Assembly (NCBI RefSeq): GCF_002802875.1
Contig: NZ_PEBI01000002.1
Location: 261,353-325,352, forward strand
Length of the DNA: 64,000 bases
Direction: 5' to 3'
DNA from: Bifidobacterium primatium
Lineage (GTDB): Bacteria; Actinomycetota; Actinomycetes; Actinomycetales; Bifidobacteriaceae
Both the position numbers and the translations under genes were made by a program. Positions 17,450 to 27,063 of the stretch are shown here, piece by piece (within the stretch, counting starts at the first letter, position 1; every line of letters begins with the position of its first letter). Below the pieces are notes generated by a model, which saw only the letters and a program-made list of their open reading frames with translations, made no database searches and was not told the origin of the DNA.

Positions 17450-19524
17450 TGCGCCCGCATGCCCGCGTCGCCGCCGCGCATACCGCCGCCGGTATTCGCC
17501 GTGCCGCCGATGCCCGACCCGCCGTCGTCCGTGCCATGCTCGCGGCCCTGCTGGCCGCGGCGATGGTGTTCGTCCTGGCCTCCTGCGGCGTGGCCGGAGA
17601 GAACGAGCCGCTCACGCTCGACTCGCTGCACTACGACGTCTCCATCCAGTCGAACGGCGACCTCATGGTCACCGAGACATGGAACGTGAACCTCGAACGG
17701 CGTGAGGACACCGACGGCAACGACCGGCCGTGGCATCAGCTCTTCCGCACGTTCAAGGCCCGTCCCGGCGTATACGACGGCATCACCGACGTCAACGTGC
17801 GCGATGCCGAACGGCGCAGCTACGAGCAAATCGACCTTGCGGACCCCGAGAACGTGCCCGAAGACCAATACGAGGAACTCGCCGGCACCTACTACCTGAC
17901 CAAAACCGACGCCGACACCACCGAACTCGGCTGGAACATCCCCCCGACCAATTCAGGCAGCGAGACCTACTACGTAAGCTACCGCGTGAAGAACGCCATC
18001 ACCGGACTCGCGGATGGCAACGCCGAATTCAACTGGCAGTTCCTCGACACCACGAACGGCATATACGCCAAGCAGGTCACAGGCCTCATCTCCGTGCCCG
18101 ATTCCACACGACGGGAGCAGTCGGCCACACTCACCAGGGACGATGTGCGCGCATGGCTGCATTTCGAGCATTCGCCATCCGAGCTGACCATCGACGACAA
18201 CGGGGACGTCTACTTCAAGGCCGAACCGCTGCCGGCGCAGGTGCAGCTCGAGGTGCATGCCACGTTCCCCGCGCAGTTCGCGCCAAACGCCAAACGGCAT
18301 AGTGCCAAGACCGCATCGACCATCGCCGCTGGCGAACAGCGGATGGCCGACGAATGGCAGGCGAAGGTCGAGGCGAAGAACCACGCCGTCATCGCCCTGT
18401 GCGTGGTGAGCCTGCTGCTCATACTCGGCATGCTGGCATGGACGGCCTGGTCCATCCGCACCTCCCGCCGCCTCGCCCGATACCGCGGCGATATGACGTA
18501 CTGGCGCGACGACCCCGGCGTCCCGCCCGCCGTCGCCGCGAAGATCATCGGACTGGGGGACTCGAGCGTGGCCGTCGATCGCAACGGCATGGCCGCCACC
18601 ATGCTCTCGCTCGCGCACAAACGATGGGTCGGCCTGACCATGAGCCCTCCCGGACCGCGCGGAACACAGGACGTGGTCATCACCCTGCGCGACCCGAGAC
18701 GATCGCACGCCTCACAGCTCTCCCGCAGCGAACAGGCCCTGCTGAACGTGCTCCGCCGTGCCTCGGCAGGCTACGGCGGCCGGCCGTTCACCATGACCGA
18801 GCTCCACGAGGCCGGCAAACTGGATTACTCGGCGTTCGACGGTCTGTTCGACGCCTACCGCGACGCGGTATCCATGGAATGCGGAGCCGGCCACCTCTCC
18901 GTGGGCACATCCCGATACACCGTCCTGCCCTGCGCCGTGACCATCGGCATCGGCATGCTCTCGATGCTCGGGTTCGTCGCCCTCGGCTGGCAGCTGCTGG
19001 CGTTCATCGTCATCGGGGCCGCGATAGTCCTGTGCGTGACCGTCATGGCGAAGGCGAAATCCGAGATCCTCACCCCCGAGGGCAACCTCGTGGCCGGCAG
19101 GCTCGAAGGGCTCAAACGATACATGCTCGACTTCTCCGACTTCTCCAAGCGGGGCGTCCCCGACCTGGCGATGTGGGACTTCTACCTCGTGTATGCGGCC
19201 GCATTCGGCATCAGCGACCAGGTCGTCCGACAGTTGCGCGAACTCTACCCGCAGCTGAACGATCCGGCCTTCATGGACGGCACTTGGGATTCCAGCCCCG
19301 TCATGTACTCCACGTTCCATCACCATGCGCCGACCGGCATGGGATCCTCCGCGCCGACGGGCATCACCGACCTTGGTTCGATGATCGGCAGCAACTTCAG
19401 CGACATCCAAAGCGCCGTAAGCAGCCTGAGCAATCCGTCCTCCTACGGCGGCGGTGGCGGCGGAGGAGGCGGATTCGGCGGGTCCTCCGGCGGTGGCGGA
19501 GGCGGCGGCATGGGAGGCCGCTAG
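17449..19524 (+). CDS. DUF2207-type membrane lipoprotein
   Basis: A 691-aa protein. The N-terminus contains a lipoprotein-like signal (LAALLAAAMVFVLASC, lipobox LASC near residue 45). The long leader before it suggests that ATG 17536 could be the true start instead of the coupled ATG 17449. An extracytoplasmic DUF2207 domain follows (HYDVSIQSNGDLMVTETWNV ... ELGWNIPPTNSGSETYYVSY). Then come a membrane helix (IALCVVSLLLILGMLAWTAW), a soluble part, two more helices near residues 500-540 and a C-terminal Gly-rich tail (GGGGGGGGGFGG). The role is unknown. The LemA/DUF2207 pair probably forms a membrane complex. Confidence 0.85.
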   Translation: MRPHARVAAAHTAAGIRRAADARPAVVRAMLAALLAAAMVFVLASCGVAGENEPLTLDSLHYDVSIQSNGDLMVTETWNVNLERREDTDGNDRPWHQLFRTFKARPGVYDGITDVNVRDAERRSYEQIDLADPENVPEDQYEELAGTYYLTKTDADTTELGWNIPPTNSGSETYYVSYRVKNAITGLADGNAEFNWQFLDTTNGIYAKQVTGLISVPDSTRREQSATLTRDDVRAWLHFEHSPSELTIDDNGDVYFKAEPLPAQVQLEVHATFPAQFAPNAKRHSAKTASTIAAGEQRMADEWQAKVEAKNHAVIALCVVSLLLILGMLAWTAWSIRTSRRLARYRGDMTYWRDDPGVPPAVAAKIIGLGDSSVAVDRNGMAATMLSLAHKRWVGLTMSPPGPRGTQDVVITLRDPRRSHASQLSRSEQALLNVLRRASAGYGGRPFTMTELHEAGKLDYSAFDGLFDAYRDAVSMECGAGHLSVGTSRYTVLPCAVTIGIGMLSMLGFVALGWQLLAFIVIGAAIVLCVTVMAKAKSEILTPEGNLVAGRLEGLKRYMLDFSDFSKRGVPDLAMWDFYLVYAAAFGISDQVVRQLRELYPQLNDPAFMDGTWDSSPVMYSTFHHHAPTGMGSSAPTGITDLGSMIGSNFSDIQSAVSSLSNPSSYGGGGGGGGGFGGSSGGGGGGGMGGR

Positions 19525-19537
19525 ACCCGAATCCCGC

Positions 19538-20044
19538 TTACTTGCGCTTGTTGCGTTTTTTGATCTCGCGCTTGGCGATGCGCTCGCGGGCCGCCTGCTG
19601 CGCCTCGCGCTGCATGGTGAGCTTCTTCTCGAGGTTCGCCTCGGCGCGGCGTTCGGCCGCCTGCTGGGCCGCCGCAACGTTCTCGGGGTTCACCAGCTGC
19701 GCCTCGACGGCCACGGCCACCAGCGTCACGAACCATCCGATGCGGAACGCCCATACCACCGAGGCCGCAGGCACCAGCAGGTACAGCAGCACGCCGACCA
19801 CGGCCGTCAGCACCAGCATGCCGACCAGCGTGACGATGATCACCTTGCCCACGGTCAGACGAATATCCTGGTCCGCGCCGATGATGAACAGCATCACCAC
19901 CACGCCGACCAGCCACGGCAGCACATACGCGTACATCGCCACCGCCGGGTCGGCGGAGAACATCGACACCACCCGTCCGGCCACCACGGCGACGGCGAGC
20001 ATGATGGTCATGACGGTCATGGTCTTCTTGTAGGCAGGGAGCAC
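19538..20044 (-). CDS. Small four-helix membrane protein with basic coiled tail
   Basis: A 168-aa protein with four hydrophobic segments (MTVMTIMLAVAVVAGRVV; YVLPWLVGVVVMLFIIGA; VIIVTLVGMLVLTAVVGVLL; GWFVTLVAVAVEA) and a charged tail rich in Ala/Glu/Arg/Lys ending in KREIKKRNKRK. I recognise no family. GTG 20044 is preceded by GAGGAGGA. It converges with the DUF2207 gene, 13 nt between stops. Confidence 0.72.
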   Translation of the reverse strand: MLPAYKKTMTVMTIMLAVAVVAGRVVSMFSADPAVAMYAYVLPWLVGVVVMLFIIGADQDIRLTVGKVIIVTLVGMLVLTAVVGVLLYLLVPAASVVWAFRIGWFVTLVAVAVEAQLVNPENVAAAQQAAERRAEANLEKKLTMQREAQQAARERIAKREIKKRNKRK

Positions 20045-20249
20045 GGATATCCTCCTCGATATGGTTTGCCGACGACACGGCTTGACAACAAAAGCTATTG
20101 AAGATTCTATCCATGGCCCGACGGCACGTCGTGCGATTCCAGTGTTTGTCCCATGTCGTCCCAGCAGGCGCCATGCCCGTCCCGCATCGTCCGCGTCTCG
20201 TCCGACGTGGCATGTGACACAGGTCTCATTGTGATATACACCACGCGAA

Positions 20250-20296
20250 ACACTATATCTAGTGATTGATAGGCAGGTTCATGCCATATATAGTGA
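20250..20296 (+). promoter_or_regulatory. Two NrdR boxes upstream of nrdI-nrdE-nrdF
   Basis: ACACTATATCTAGTGA (20250-20265) and ATGCCATATATAGTGA (20281-20296) match the 16-bp NrdR box. They lie 31 bp apart, three helical turns, which is the spacing NrdR tetramers need. They sit in the 310-bp gap before nrdI and probably overlap its promoter. NrdR represses ribonucleotide reductase when dATP is high. The rest of this gap (20045-20249) shows nothing I can assign. Confidence 0.85.
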
Positions 20297-20354
20297 TGTC
20301 TCGGAAATTTTCGAAAGCCGAAGACGACGGCGCGAAACGTCACGCGAGGAAACC

Positions 20355-20900
20355 ATGACATCACGACACGAAAAAGGCACGCCCGAGGTGGCCGCCGGGG
20401 GCGGCGCCATCGGCGCGCTCGTCTACTTCTCCTCCGTCTCCGAGAACACGGCGCGATTCGTCGCCGACTGCCGGCTGCACGAACTCGGCATCAACGTCCA
20501 CCGGCTGCCGCTGCGGCCGAACGACGAGCCGTTGGCCGTCCGCGAGCCATACGTGCTCATGACGCCCACCTACGGCGGCGGCAGCATCGCCAAGGCCGTG
20601 CCCGTGCAGGTCAAGCGATTCCTCAACGACCCGGCCAACCGCAGATTCATCCGCGGCGTCATCGCCTCCGGCAACACCAACTTCGGCGAGGCGTACGGCG
20701 TGGCCGGCGACGTCATCGCCGCGAAATGCCACGTGCCGTTCCTCTACCGGTTCGAGCTCATGGGCACGCCGGAGGACCGCGAGCGCGTACGCGACGGCCT
20801 CGTCGCGTTCTTCCGCCGGCTCGACGAAAGCGCCGCGCCGGACGGCGACGGCGAATGCCCCGAATCCCCAAACCCGACACCCACCAACGAAAGCGAGTGA
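20355..20900 (+). CDS. nrdI: NrdI flavodoxin-like protein, class Ib ribonucleotide reductase
   Basis: A 181-aa protein. A ~23-residue polar N-terminal extension precedes the flavodoxin fold: [20 protein letters not shown] binds the FMN phosphate, [11 protein letters not shown] and [17 protein letters not shown] bind the ring. NrdI supplies superoxide or peroxide to assemble the manganese-tyrosyl cofactor of NrdF. GAGGAAACC precedes ATG 20355; the frame stays open upstream through the second NrdR box. nrdH, often first in this operon, is absent here. nrdE begins 3 nt after the stop. Confidence 0.92.
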   Translation: MTSRHEKGTPEVAAGGGAIGALVYFSSVSENTARFVADCRLHELGINVHRLPLRPNDEPLAVREPYVLMTPTYGGGSIAKAVPVQVKRFLNDPANRRFIRGVIASGNTNFGEAYGVAGDVIAAKCHVPFLYRFELMGTPEDRERVRDGLVAFFRRLDESAAPDGDGECPESPNPTPTNESE

Positions 20901-20903
20901 CGC

Positions 20904-23126
20904 ATGGTCGACCTCACCACAACCGCCCTGCAGCTGGACAACACGACGGCCACGCTGCTGTCGTACGATCCGGCCCATGACTGGCACGCGCTCAACGCCA
21001 TGCTCAACCTCCCCGACGCCGAAGGCCGCATCCCGTTCGACAAGGACCATGACGCCGTGCGCGAATACCTCGAACGGCACGTGAAGCCCAACACCATGAC
21101 GTTCGGTTCCACCGCCGAACGCCTGCGCTACCTCATCGACCACAAGTACTACAACGGCGACGTCTTCGCGCAGTACACGCCCGAATTCCTCGACCGCATT
21201 CACGCGCACGCCGCGGAATCCGGATTCGAGTTCGCCACCTTCCTCGGCGCGTTCAAATTCATCACCTCATACGCACTCAAGACCTTCGACGGCAAGCAGT
21301 ACCTCGAGGACTTCCCGCAGCGCGCCGTCGCCGTCGCCCTCGAACTCGCCGACGGCGACGAAGAGCGCGCCCTCGAATACGCCGACGCCATCATCTCCGG
21401 CCGGTTCCAGCCCGCCACGCCCACGTTCCTCAACCTCGGCAAGGCGCAGCGCGGCGAAGCCGTCAGCTGCTTCCTGCTGCGCGTCGAAGACAACATGGAA
21501 TCCATCTCCCGTGCCATCAACGCCGCCCTGCAGCTGTCCAAGCGAGGCGGCGGCGTGGCGCTGAACCTCACCAACCTGCGTGAGCTCGGCGCGCCCATCA
21601 AGCACATCGAAAACCAGTCCTCCGGCGTCGTCCCCGTCATGAAACTACTCGAGGACAGCTTCTCCTACGCCAACCAGCTCGGTGCGCGCCAGGGCGCCGG
21701 CGCCGTCTACCTCTCCGCCCACCATCCCGACATCATGCGCTTCCTCGACACCAAGCGCGAGAACGCCGACGAGAAGATCCGCATCAAATCGCTCTCCCTC
21801 GGCGTCGTCGTCCCCGATGTGACCTTCCGACTCGCCAAAGCCAAAAAGCCCATGGCCCTGTTCAGCCCCTACGACGTCGAACGCGTCTACGGCAGGCCCT
21901 TCGCCGACATCGCCATCAGCGAACACTACGACGAGATGGTCGCCGACGAACGCATCCGCAAGACGTACATCGACGCGCGCGAATTCTTCAAGACCATCGC
22001 CGAAATCCAATTCGAATCCGGCTACCCCTACCTCATGTTCGAAGACACCGTCAACCGCGCCAACCCCATCGACGGCCGCATCGCCATGAGCAACCTGTGC
22101 TCCGAGATCCTCCAGGTGCAGGAGGCCAGCGAATACAACGAAGACCTCTCCTATAGCCACATCGGCCGCGACGTCTCCTGCAACCTCGGCTCGCTCAACA
22201 TCGCCAAGGCCATGGACGGCACCGGAGCCGGCGACGGACGCGTCGGACTCGGCGACACCGTCGAAACCGCAATCCGCGCGCTCACCGCCGTCTCCGACCA
22301 CACCGTCATCAATTCCGTGCCCTCCATCCGCCGCGCCAACGACGAAGGCCGCGCCGTCGGCCTCGGCCAGATGAACCTCCACGGCTTCCTCGCCCGCGAA
22401 CACATCCAGTACGGATCCGACGAGGCGCTCGACTTCACCGACATCTACTTCATGACCATCGCCTACCACGCCTACCGGGCATCCCACGCGCTCGCCGTGG
22501 AACACGGCCGCGCCTTCGCCGGATTCGAACGCTCCGCCTACGCCAGGCCGGTCGGCGACGGCAACTACTTCGACAAATACACCGACGGCAGCAGGTCGCT
22601 CGAACCCCGAACGGAGCGCGTGCGCGAACTCTTCGCCTCCCGTGGCATCGCCATCCCCACCCGAGAGGACTGGGCCACGCTCGCCGAAGCCATCCGACGC
22701 GACGGCATCTACAACCAGAACCTCCAGGCCGTGCCGCCCACCGGGTCGATCTCCTACATCAACAACTCCACGTCATCCATCCACCCCATCGCCTCGCGCA
22801 TCGAGATCCGCAAGGAAGGCAAGACCGGCCGCGTCTACTACCCGGCCGCCTACATGACCAACGAGAACCGCGAATACTACCGCGACGCCTACGAAATCGG
22901 ATGGAAGGCCATCGTCGACACCTACGCCGCCGCCACCCCGCACATCGACCAGGGTCTCTCGCTCACGCTGTTCTTCCCCGACACCGCCACCACCCGCGAC
23001 ATCAACAAGGCGCAGATCTACGCGTGGAGCAAGGGCATCAAGACCCTCTACTACATCCGCATCCGCCAGCAGGCGCTCGAGGGGACGGAGGTAAACGGCG
23101 CCTGCACCTACGCATGTGTGGTGTGA
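20904..23126 (+). CDS. nrdE: Class Ib ribonucleoside-diphosphate reductase alpha subunit
   Basis: A 740-aa catalytic subunit that reduces NDPs to dNDPs. Seen: [20 protein letters not shown], the first redox cysteine in [18 protein letters not shown], the active-site Asn/Cys/Glu block NLCSEI, and the C-terminal radical-transfer tyrosines in [19 protein letters not shown]. The tail ends GACTYACVV: its two shuttle cysteines are separated by three residues, unlike the usual C-x2-C ending of NrdE (CVSC-type). The stop codon lies inside the left arm of a 108-bp inverted repeat, so the tail may have been changed by that element. Confidence 0.95.
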   Translation: MVDLTTTALQLDNTTATLLSYDPAHDWHALNAMLNLPDAEGRIPFDKDHDAVREYLERHVKPNTMTFGSTAERLRYLIDHKYYNGDVFAQYTPEFLDRIHAHAAESGFEFATFLGAFKFITSYALKTFDGKQYLEDFPQRAVAVALELADGDEERALEYADAIISGRFQPATPTFLNLGKAQRGEAVSCFLLRVEDNMESISRAINAALQLSKRGGGVALNLTNLRELGAPIKHIENQSSGVVPVMKLLEDSFSYANQLGARQGAGAVYLSAHHPDIMRFLDTKRENADEKIRIKSLSLGVVVPDVTFRLAKAKKPMALFSPYDVERVYGRPFADIAISEHYDEMVADERIRKTYIDAREFFKTIAEIQFESGYPYLMFEDTVNRANPIDGRIAMSNLCSEILQVQEASEYNEDLSYSHIGRDVSCNLGSLNIAKAMDGTGAGDGRVGLGDTVETAIRALTAVSDHTVINSVPSIRRANDEGRAVGLGQMNLHGFLAREHIQYGSDEALDFTDIYFMTIAYHAYRASHALAVEHGRAFAGFERSAYARPVGDGNYFDKYTDGSRSLEPRTERVRELFASRGIAIPTREDWATLAEAIRRDGIYNQNLQAVPPTGSISYINNSTSSIHPIASRIEIRKEGKTGRVYYPAAYMTNENREYYRDAYEIGWKAIVDTYAAATPHIDQGLSLTLFFPDTATTRDINKAQIYAWSKGIKTLYYIRIRQQALEGTEVNGACTYACVV

Positions 23127-23230
23127 AAGTCGAATGATGGAGCGTCATGCGCACGGCCGAGGATTCGACGTACTTCTGTACGCCTTCATCCTCTGCCGCG
23201 CACATGCCGCACGCATCATTCGACTTTCAC
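23123..23230. repeat. 108-bp imperfect inverted repeat at the 3' end of nrdE
   Basis: The 17-bp arms GTGAAAGTCGAATGATG (23123-23139) and 23214-23230 are exact reverse complements. The interior continues to pair imperfectly to a centre near 23173-23178 (GTAC/GTAC). It can form one long hairpin or cruciform. The left arm contains the nrdE stop codon. Size and layout resemble a miniature inverted-repeat element; no second copy is seen in the window. Confidence 0.7.
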
Positions 23231-23242
23231 CTTGATTTCAAC

Positions 23243-23308
23243 CCACACAACTTATGTTGTGAACGCTAAAAAACGCCGATTTCGAGGGTGAAACCACGAG
23301 TTGTGTGG
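23243..23308. repeat. Second inverted repeat in the nrdE-nrdF gap
   Basis: CCACACAACT (23243-23252) and AGTTGTGTGG (23299-23308) are exact 10-bp inverted repeats 66 bp apart end to end. The element follows the 108-bp hairpin by 12 nt. Confidence 0.55.
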
Positions 23309-23348
23309 CTTCGCCTCGAACCAACCGCCAAATCGTAAAGGAGCACCG

Positions 23349-24435
<1,087 letters not shown>

Positions 24436-24560
24436 GGCCCTGACAGCTGGCGCCGGAGCCGTTGGGCATGCCGGGGAAACCGGCCGGACGCCATCCGTCG
24501 CCGTAACGGCGAATGGGCTACCGTTGGGATGGACGTAATCGTCCGGGAAGGGGAACGATC

Positions 24561-24815
24561 ATGGCAGCATTCGATCCGTCGACCAAGCGCGTGCTCGAGG
24601 CGCTGGACGCCGTGGACTACGTGGACGGGCATGGGCGCATCCACTATTCGCCGATGTTCATCAATCACGCCATCGAGGAGTATTACCGCGGCAAGGGGCC
24701 CAAGCGCATCTTCGTCGAAGCCGGCTTTCCCGTGGAAACCATAGGATACAAGCGGGTCGAGCGGGCCCTGCAGCGCTGGCGGCAGCTTCGCGACACGCCG
24801 AGTTGCGCGGTCTGA
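24561..24815 (+). CDS. 84-aa helix-turn-helix-like protein
   Basis: MAAFDPSTKRVLEALDAVDY begins the protein. The C-terminal half (FVEAGFPVETIGYKRVERAL) has the look of a helix-turn-helix of the kind seen in small transposase-associated or orphan DNA-binding proteins. ATG 24561 follows AAGGGGAAC; the frame is open 16 codons further upstream without a ribosome site. It lies alone between nrdF and the tRNA cluster. The function is unknown and the family uncertain. Confidence 0.55.
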   Translation: MAAFDPSTKRVLEALDAVDYVDGHGRIHYSPMFINHAIEEYYRGKGPKRIFVEAGFPVETIGYKRVERALQRWRQLRDTPSCAV

Positions 24816-24875
24816 AATTCTGTGGTTATATAAGCGAGTTGCCGATTTCGGAGGAACTCCTCCGGGGTAAGCAAT

Positions 24876-24957
24876 GGCGGATTTCCCAAGCGGTCAAAGG
24901 GAGCTGACTGTAAATCAGCCGCTTCGTGCTTCAGTGGTTCGAATCCACTATCCGCCA
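24876..24957 (+). tRNA. tRNA-Tyr (GTA)
   Basis: Acceptor GGCGGAT pairs with ATCCGCC. The anticodon arm CTGACTGTAAATCAG carries GTA, with a long class II variable arm and a GGTTCGAATCC T-arm. CCA is not encoded. A CGGAGG/CCTCCG hairpin precedes it at 24849-24865. Confidence 0.93.
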
Positions 24958-24958
24958 C

Positions 24959-25030
<72 letters not shown>

Positions 25031-25035
25031 CTCAT

Positions 25036-25109
25036 GGCGGGGTAGCTCAGCTGGTTAGAGCGTACGACTCATAATCGTAAGGTCAAGAGTTCGAGTCTCT
25101 TCCTCGCTA
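25036..25109 (+). tRNA. tRNA-Met (CAT), probably elongator
   Basis: Acceptor GGCGGGG pairs with CCTCGCT (two G-U pairs). The anticodon loop CTCATAA gives CAT and the T-arm is AAGAGTTCGAGTCTCTT. The position just before rpmG is the usual actinobacterial place for elongator tRNA-Met; a tRNA-Ile2 (lysidine) cannot be excluded by eye. Confidence 0.88.
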
Positions 25110-25155
25110 CAAAGCGTCGGAAAAACCGGCGATGACACTATTACAGAGGTGAATG

Positions 25156-25323
25156 ATGGCAAAAAGCGCCGATATCCGTCCAGGCATCACGCTGGCCTGC
25201 ACCGAGTGCAAGGAGCGTAACTACATCACGACGAAGAACCGTCGTAACACTCCTGACCGTCTTGAGCTGAAGAAGTTCTGCCCGCGCTGCGGCAAGCAGA
25301 CCGTCCACCGCGAGACCCGCTGA
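25156..25323 (+). CDS. rpmG: 50S ribosomal protein L33, zinc-ribbon form
   Basis: A 55-aa protein, [20 protein letters not shown] then [20 protein letters not shown], ending [19 protein letters not shown] and CPRC form a complete zinc site, so this is the zinc-containing (C+) paralogue. AGAGGTG lies 6 nt before ATG. It follows the tRNA cluster and is closed by a strong terminator. Confidence 0.96.
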   Translation: MAKSADIRPGITLACTECKERNYITTKNRRNTPDRLELKKFCPRCGKQTVHRETR

Positions 25324-25341
25324 GACGCTGTAAAGACTTTC

Positions 25342-25373
25342 AACCCGACCGAATTTCGGTCGGGTTTTTTTTT
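25342..25373 (+). terminator. Terminator of the tRNA-rpmG unit
   Basis: AACCCGACCG pairs perfectly with CGGTCGGGTT around AATTT, followed by an uninterrupted T tract. Confidence 0.92.
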
Positions 25374-25551
25374 GTTTCTCGTCCGTCCGTGTGCGGGCCG
25401 GCCCATTCTACGATATCCGGGTTCGTGGGTCGCGGCTTCGGACGTAGGTCCATAATCTGGATTTGTGGGTCTAATCGTTCCCGGAATCCGAATGCGGGTC
25501 TATGCCTCGTCGACGAACGGATGGACCGAGCATGCAGTATGGTTGGGCACT

Positions 25552-26760
25552 ATGAGTGCAACTCCGAGTTTTGCCGACCTGACCACGATTGGCGTCGGCG
25601 GTCCCATCGCCCGTTTCTTCGAACCCGACTCCCGCGTGGGGGTCATCGAGGCCGTGGAGGAGGCCGACGAACGCGGCCTGCCGCTGTGCGTGATCGGCGG
25701 AGGCTCCAACATGCTGGTCTCCGACGAGCCGTTCATGGGATACGTGGTGCGTGACGCCCGCCGTGCGATCAGCGTTCCCGACGAAGTGGCGCCGGTCGAG
25801 GGCGGCAGCCGTGCCGTGCACATCCACGCCGAGGCCGGCACGAACTGGGATGATCTGGTCGAATACTGCGTGCGCATGGGACTCGAGGGCATCGAGGGCC
25901 TTTCCGGCATCCCCGGCACCGTCGGCGCCTCCGTGGTGCAGAACATCGGTGCATACGGTCAGGAGGTCGGCACGGTCGTCGAATCCGTGGAGGTCTGGGA
26001 TCGCAAGACCAAGAAGACACTCGATCTTGCTCCCGAGGACCTGCGTTTCGGCTACCGCACCTCGGCGCTGAAGACCAGCATGTACCAGGCGCCGGCCACA
26101 CCCGCCGACGAGTTCTTCCCGACGCCGCGCTACGTGGTGCTGTCGGTCACCTTCGTGCTCAGGCACAGCGCCACCGGCGTGGTCGGCTTCGGCCAGCTCG
26201 CCAAGGCGCTCGGCGTGGAGGTGGGGGAGCGCATGTCGACCGCGGCCATCCGCGACGCCGTGCTCGCCGTGCGCGCCGGCAAGGGCATGCTCGAGGACCC
26301 GAACCGCTACTACACCGAGTGGATGAAGGGCACGAAGCGCGAGGAGAACGTCGAGGCCGCCATGAAGGGCCTGTGGGATGCGCAAGGGTCTCTTGACGAG
26401 GACTACAACCGTCACAGCTGCGGCAGCTTCTTCATGAACCCCGTGCTCACGCACGAGGCTGCGGAACGCCTTCCCGAGGATGCACCGCGCTTCGATGCCG
26501 AGCTGCCCGACGGAACGCCGGGCGTGAAGACCTCGGCCGCATGGCTCATCGACCATGCCGGATTCCACAAGGGATTCGCCGTGGCCGACGGCGCAGCCGC
26601 ATCGCTGTCGACATTGCACACGCTGGCGCTGACCAACCGCGGCGAGGCGAATTCCGCCGACGTGGTCCGTCTGGCGAAGACGGTGCAGGACGGCGTCGAG
26701 GCCGCATACGGCATCCGCCTCGTCCCCGAACCCGTCGCCATCGGCATCGACCTGCGATAG
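25552..26760 (+). CDS. murB: UDP-N-acetylenolpyruvoylglucosamine reductase
   Basis: A 402-aa FAD enzyme that reduces enolpyruvyl-UDP-GlcNAc to UDP-MurNAc for peptidoglycan. The FAD-binding part shows TTIGVGGPIARFFEP, CVIGGGSNMLVSDEPF and GIPGTVGASVVQNIGAYG. The catalytic Ser is in SCGSFFMNPVL, and FGYRTSALK is also typical. It is longer than E. coli MurB because of inserts near residues 60-75 and 250-290. ATG 25552 has no ribosome site; TATGGT (25538-25543) ends 8 nt upstream, so it is probably leaderless. Confidence 0.95.
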   Translation: MSATPSFADLTTIGVGGPIARFFEPDSRVGVIEAVEEADERGLPLCVIGGGSNMLVSDEPFMGYVVRDARRAISVPDEVAPVEGGSRAVHIHAEAGTNWDDLVEYCVRMGLEGIEGLSGIPGTVGASVVQNIGAYGQEVGTVVESVEVWDRKTKKTLDLAPEDLRFGYRTSALKTSMYQAPATPADEFFPTPRYVVLSVTFVLRHSATGVVGFGQLAKALGVEVGERMSTAAIRDAVLAVRAGKGMLEDPNRYYTEWMKGTKREENVEAAMKGLWDAQGSLDEDYNRHSCGSFFMNPVLTHEAAERLPEDAPRFDAELPDGTPGVKTSAAWLIDHAGFHKGFAVADGAAASLSTLHTLALTNRGEANSADVVRLAKTVQDGVEAAYGIRLVPEPVAIGIDLR

Positions 26761-26765
26761 TCCTT

Positions 26766-26802
26766 CGGCCGGCACCGGTCCTGACGGGGCCCGTGCCGGC
26801 CG
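26766..26802 (+). terminator. Hairpin after murB, weak terminator
   Basis: CGGCCGGCAC pairs exactly with GTGCCGGCCG. The following TTGTCGATT is a poor T tract, so termination may be partial. Confidence 0.5.
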
Positions 26803-26971
26803 TTGTCGATTAGGTGTGGCCCGGCGTGTTTCGGCGCGGGTCTGCCGCACCTGCTGCGGCCGTCGTCGGCCCGACCCGCAGGCAAGAACCCGTTCACCAT
26901 CCGTTTTTCGGCCGTTCATGTCCATTATTCGGGCATTATTGTTCGGATGTGTGGAAAACCCTGCATGTTTC

Positions 26972-27000
26972 TTGGTGAATTCATAATTCCCGCCTAATCT
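26972..27000 (+). promoter_or_regulatory. Promoter of the amino-acid permease gene
   Basis: TTGGTG, a 17-nt spacer and TAATCT lie in the 303-bp gap between murB and the permease. Transcription would begin near 27007, giving a 57-nt leader. Nothing else is recognisable in 26803-26971. Confidence 0.7.
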
Positions 27001-27063
27001 CTTCAGGGTACATTTTCAGGGGTTCCTCGGAACCTGTGCCTCAACCGACACCGGGAGAAGGAC

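Noticed and set aside
19455-19520. Possible tandem repeat in the end of the DUF2207 gene
   Set aside because: It is a glycine-rich coding tail (GGC/GGT/GGA codons), common in this family, not a DNA repeat element.
20107-20364. An 85-codon minus-strand ORF in the nrdI promoter region
   Set aside because: It overlaps the NrdR boxes and the nrdI start and has no ribosome site or family resemblance.
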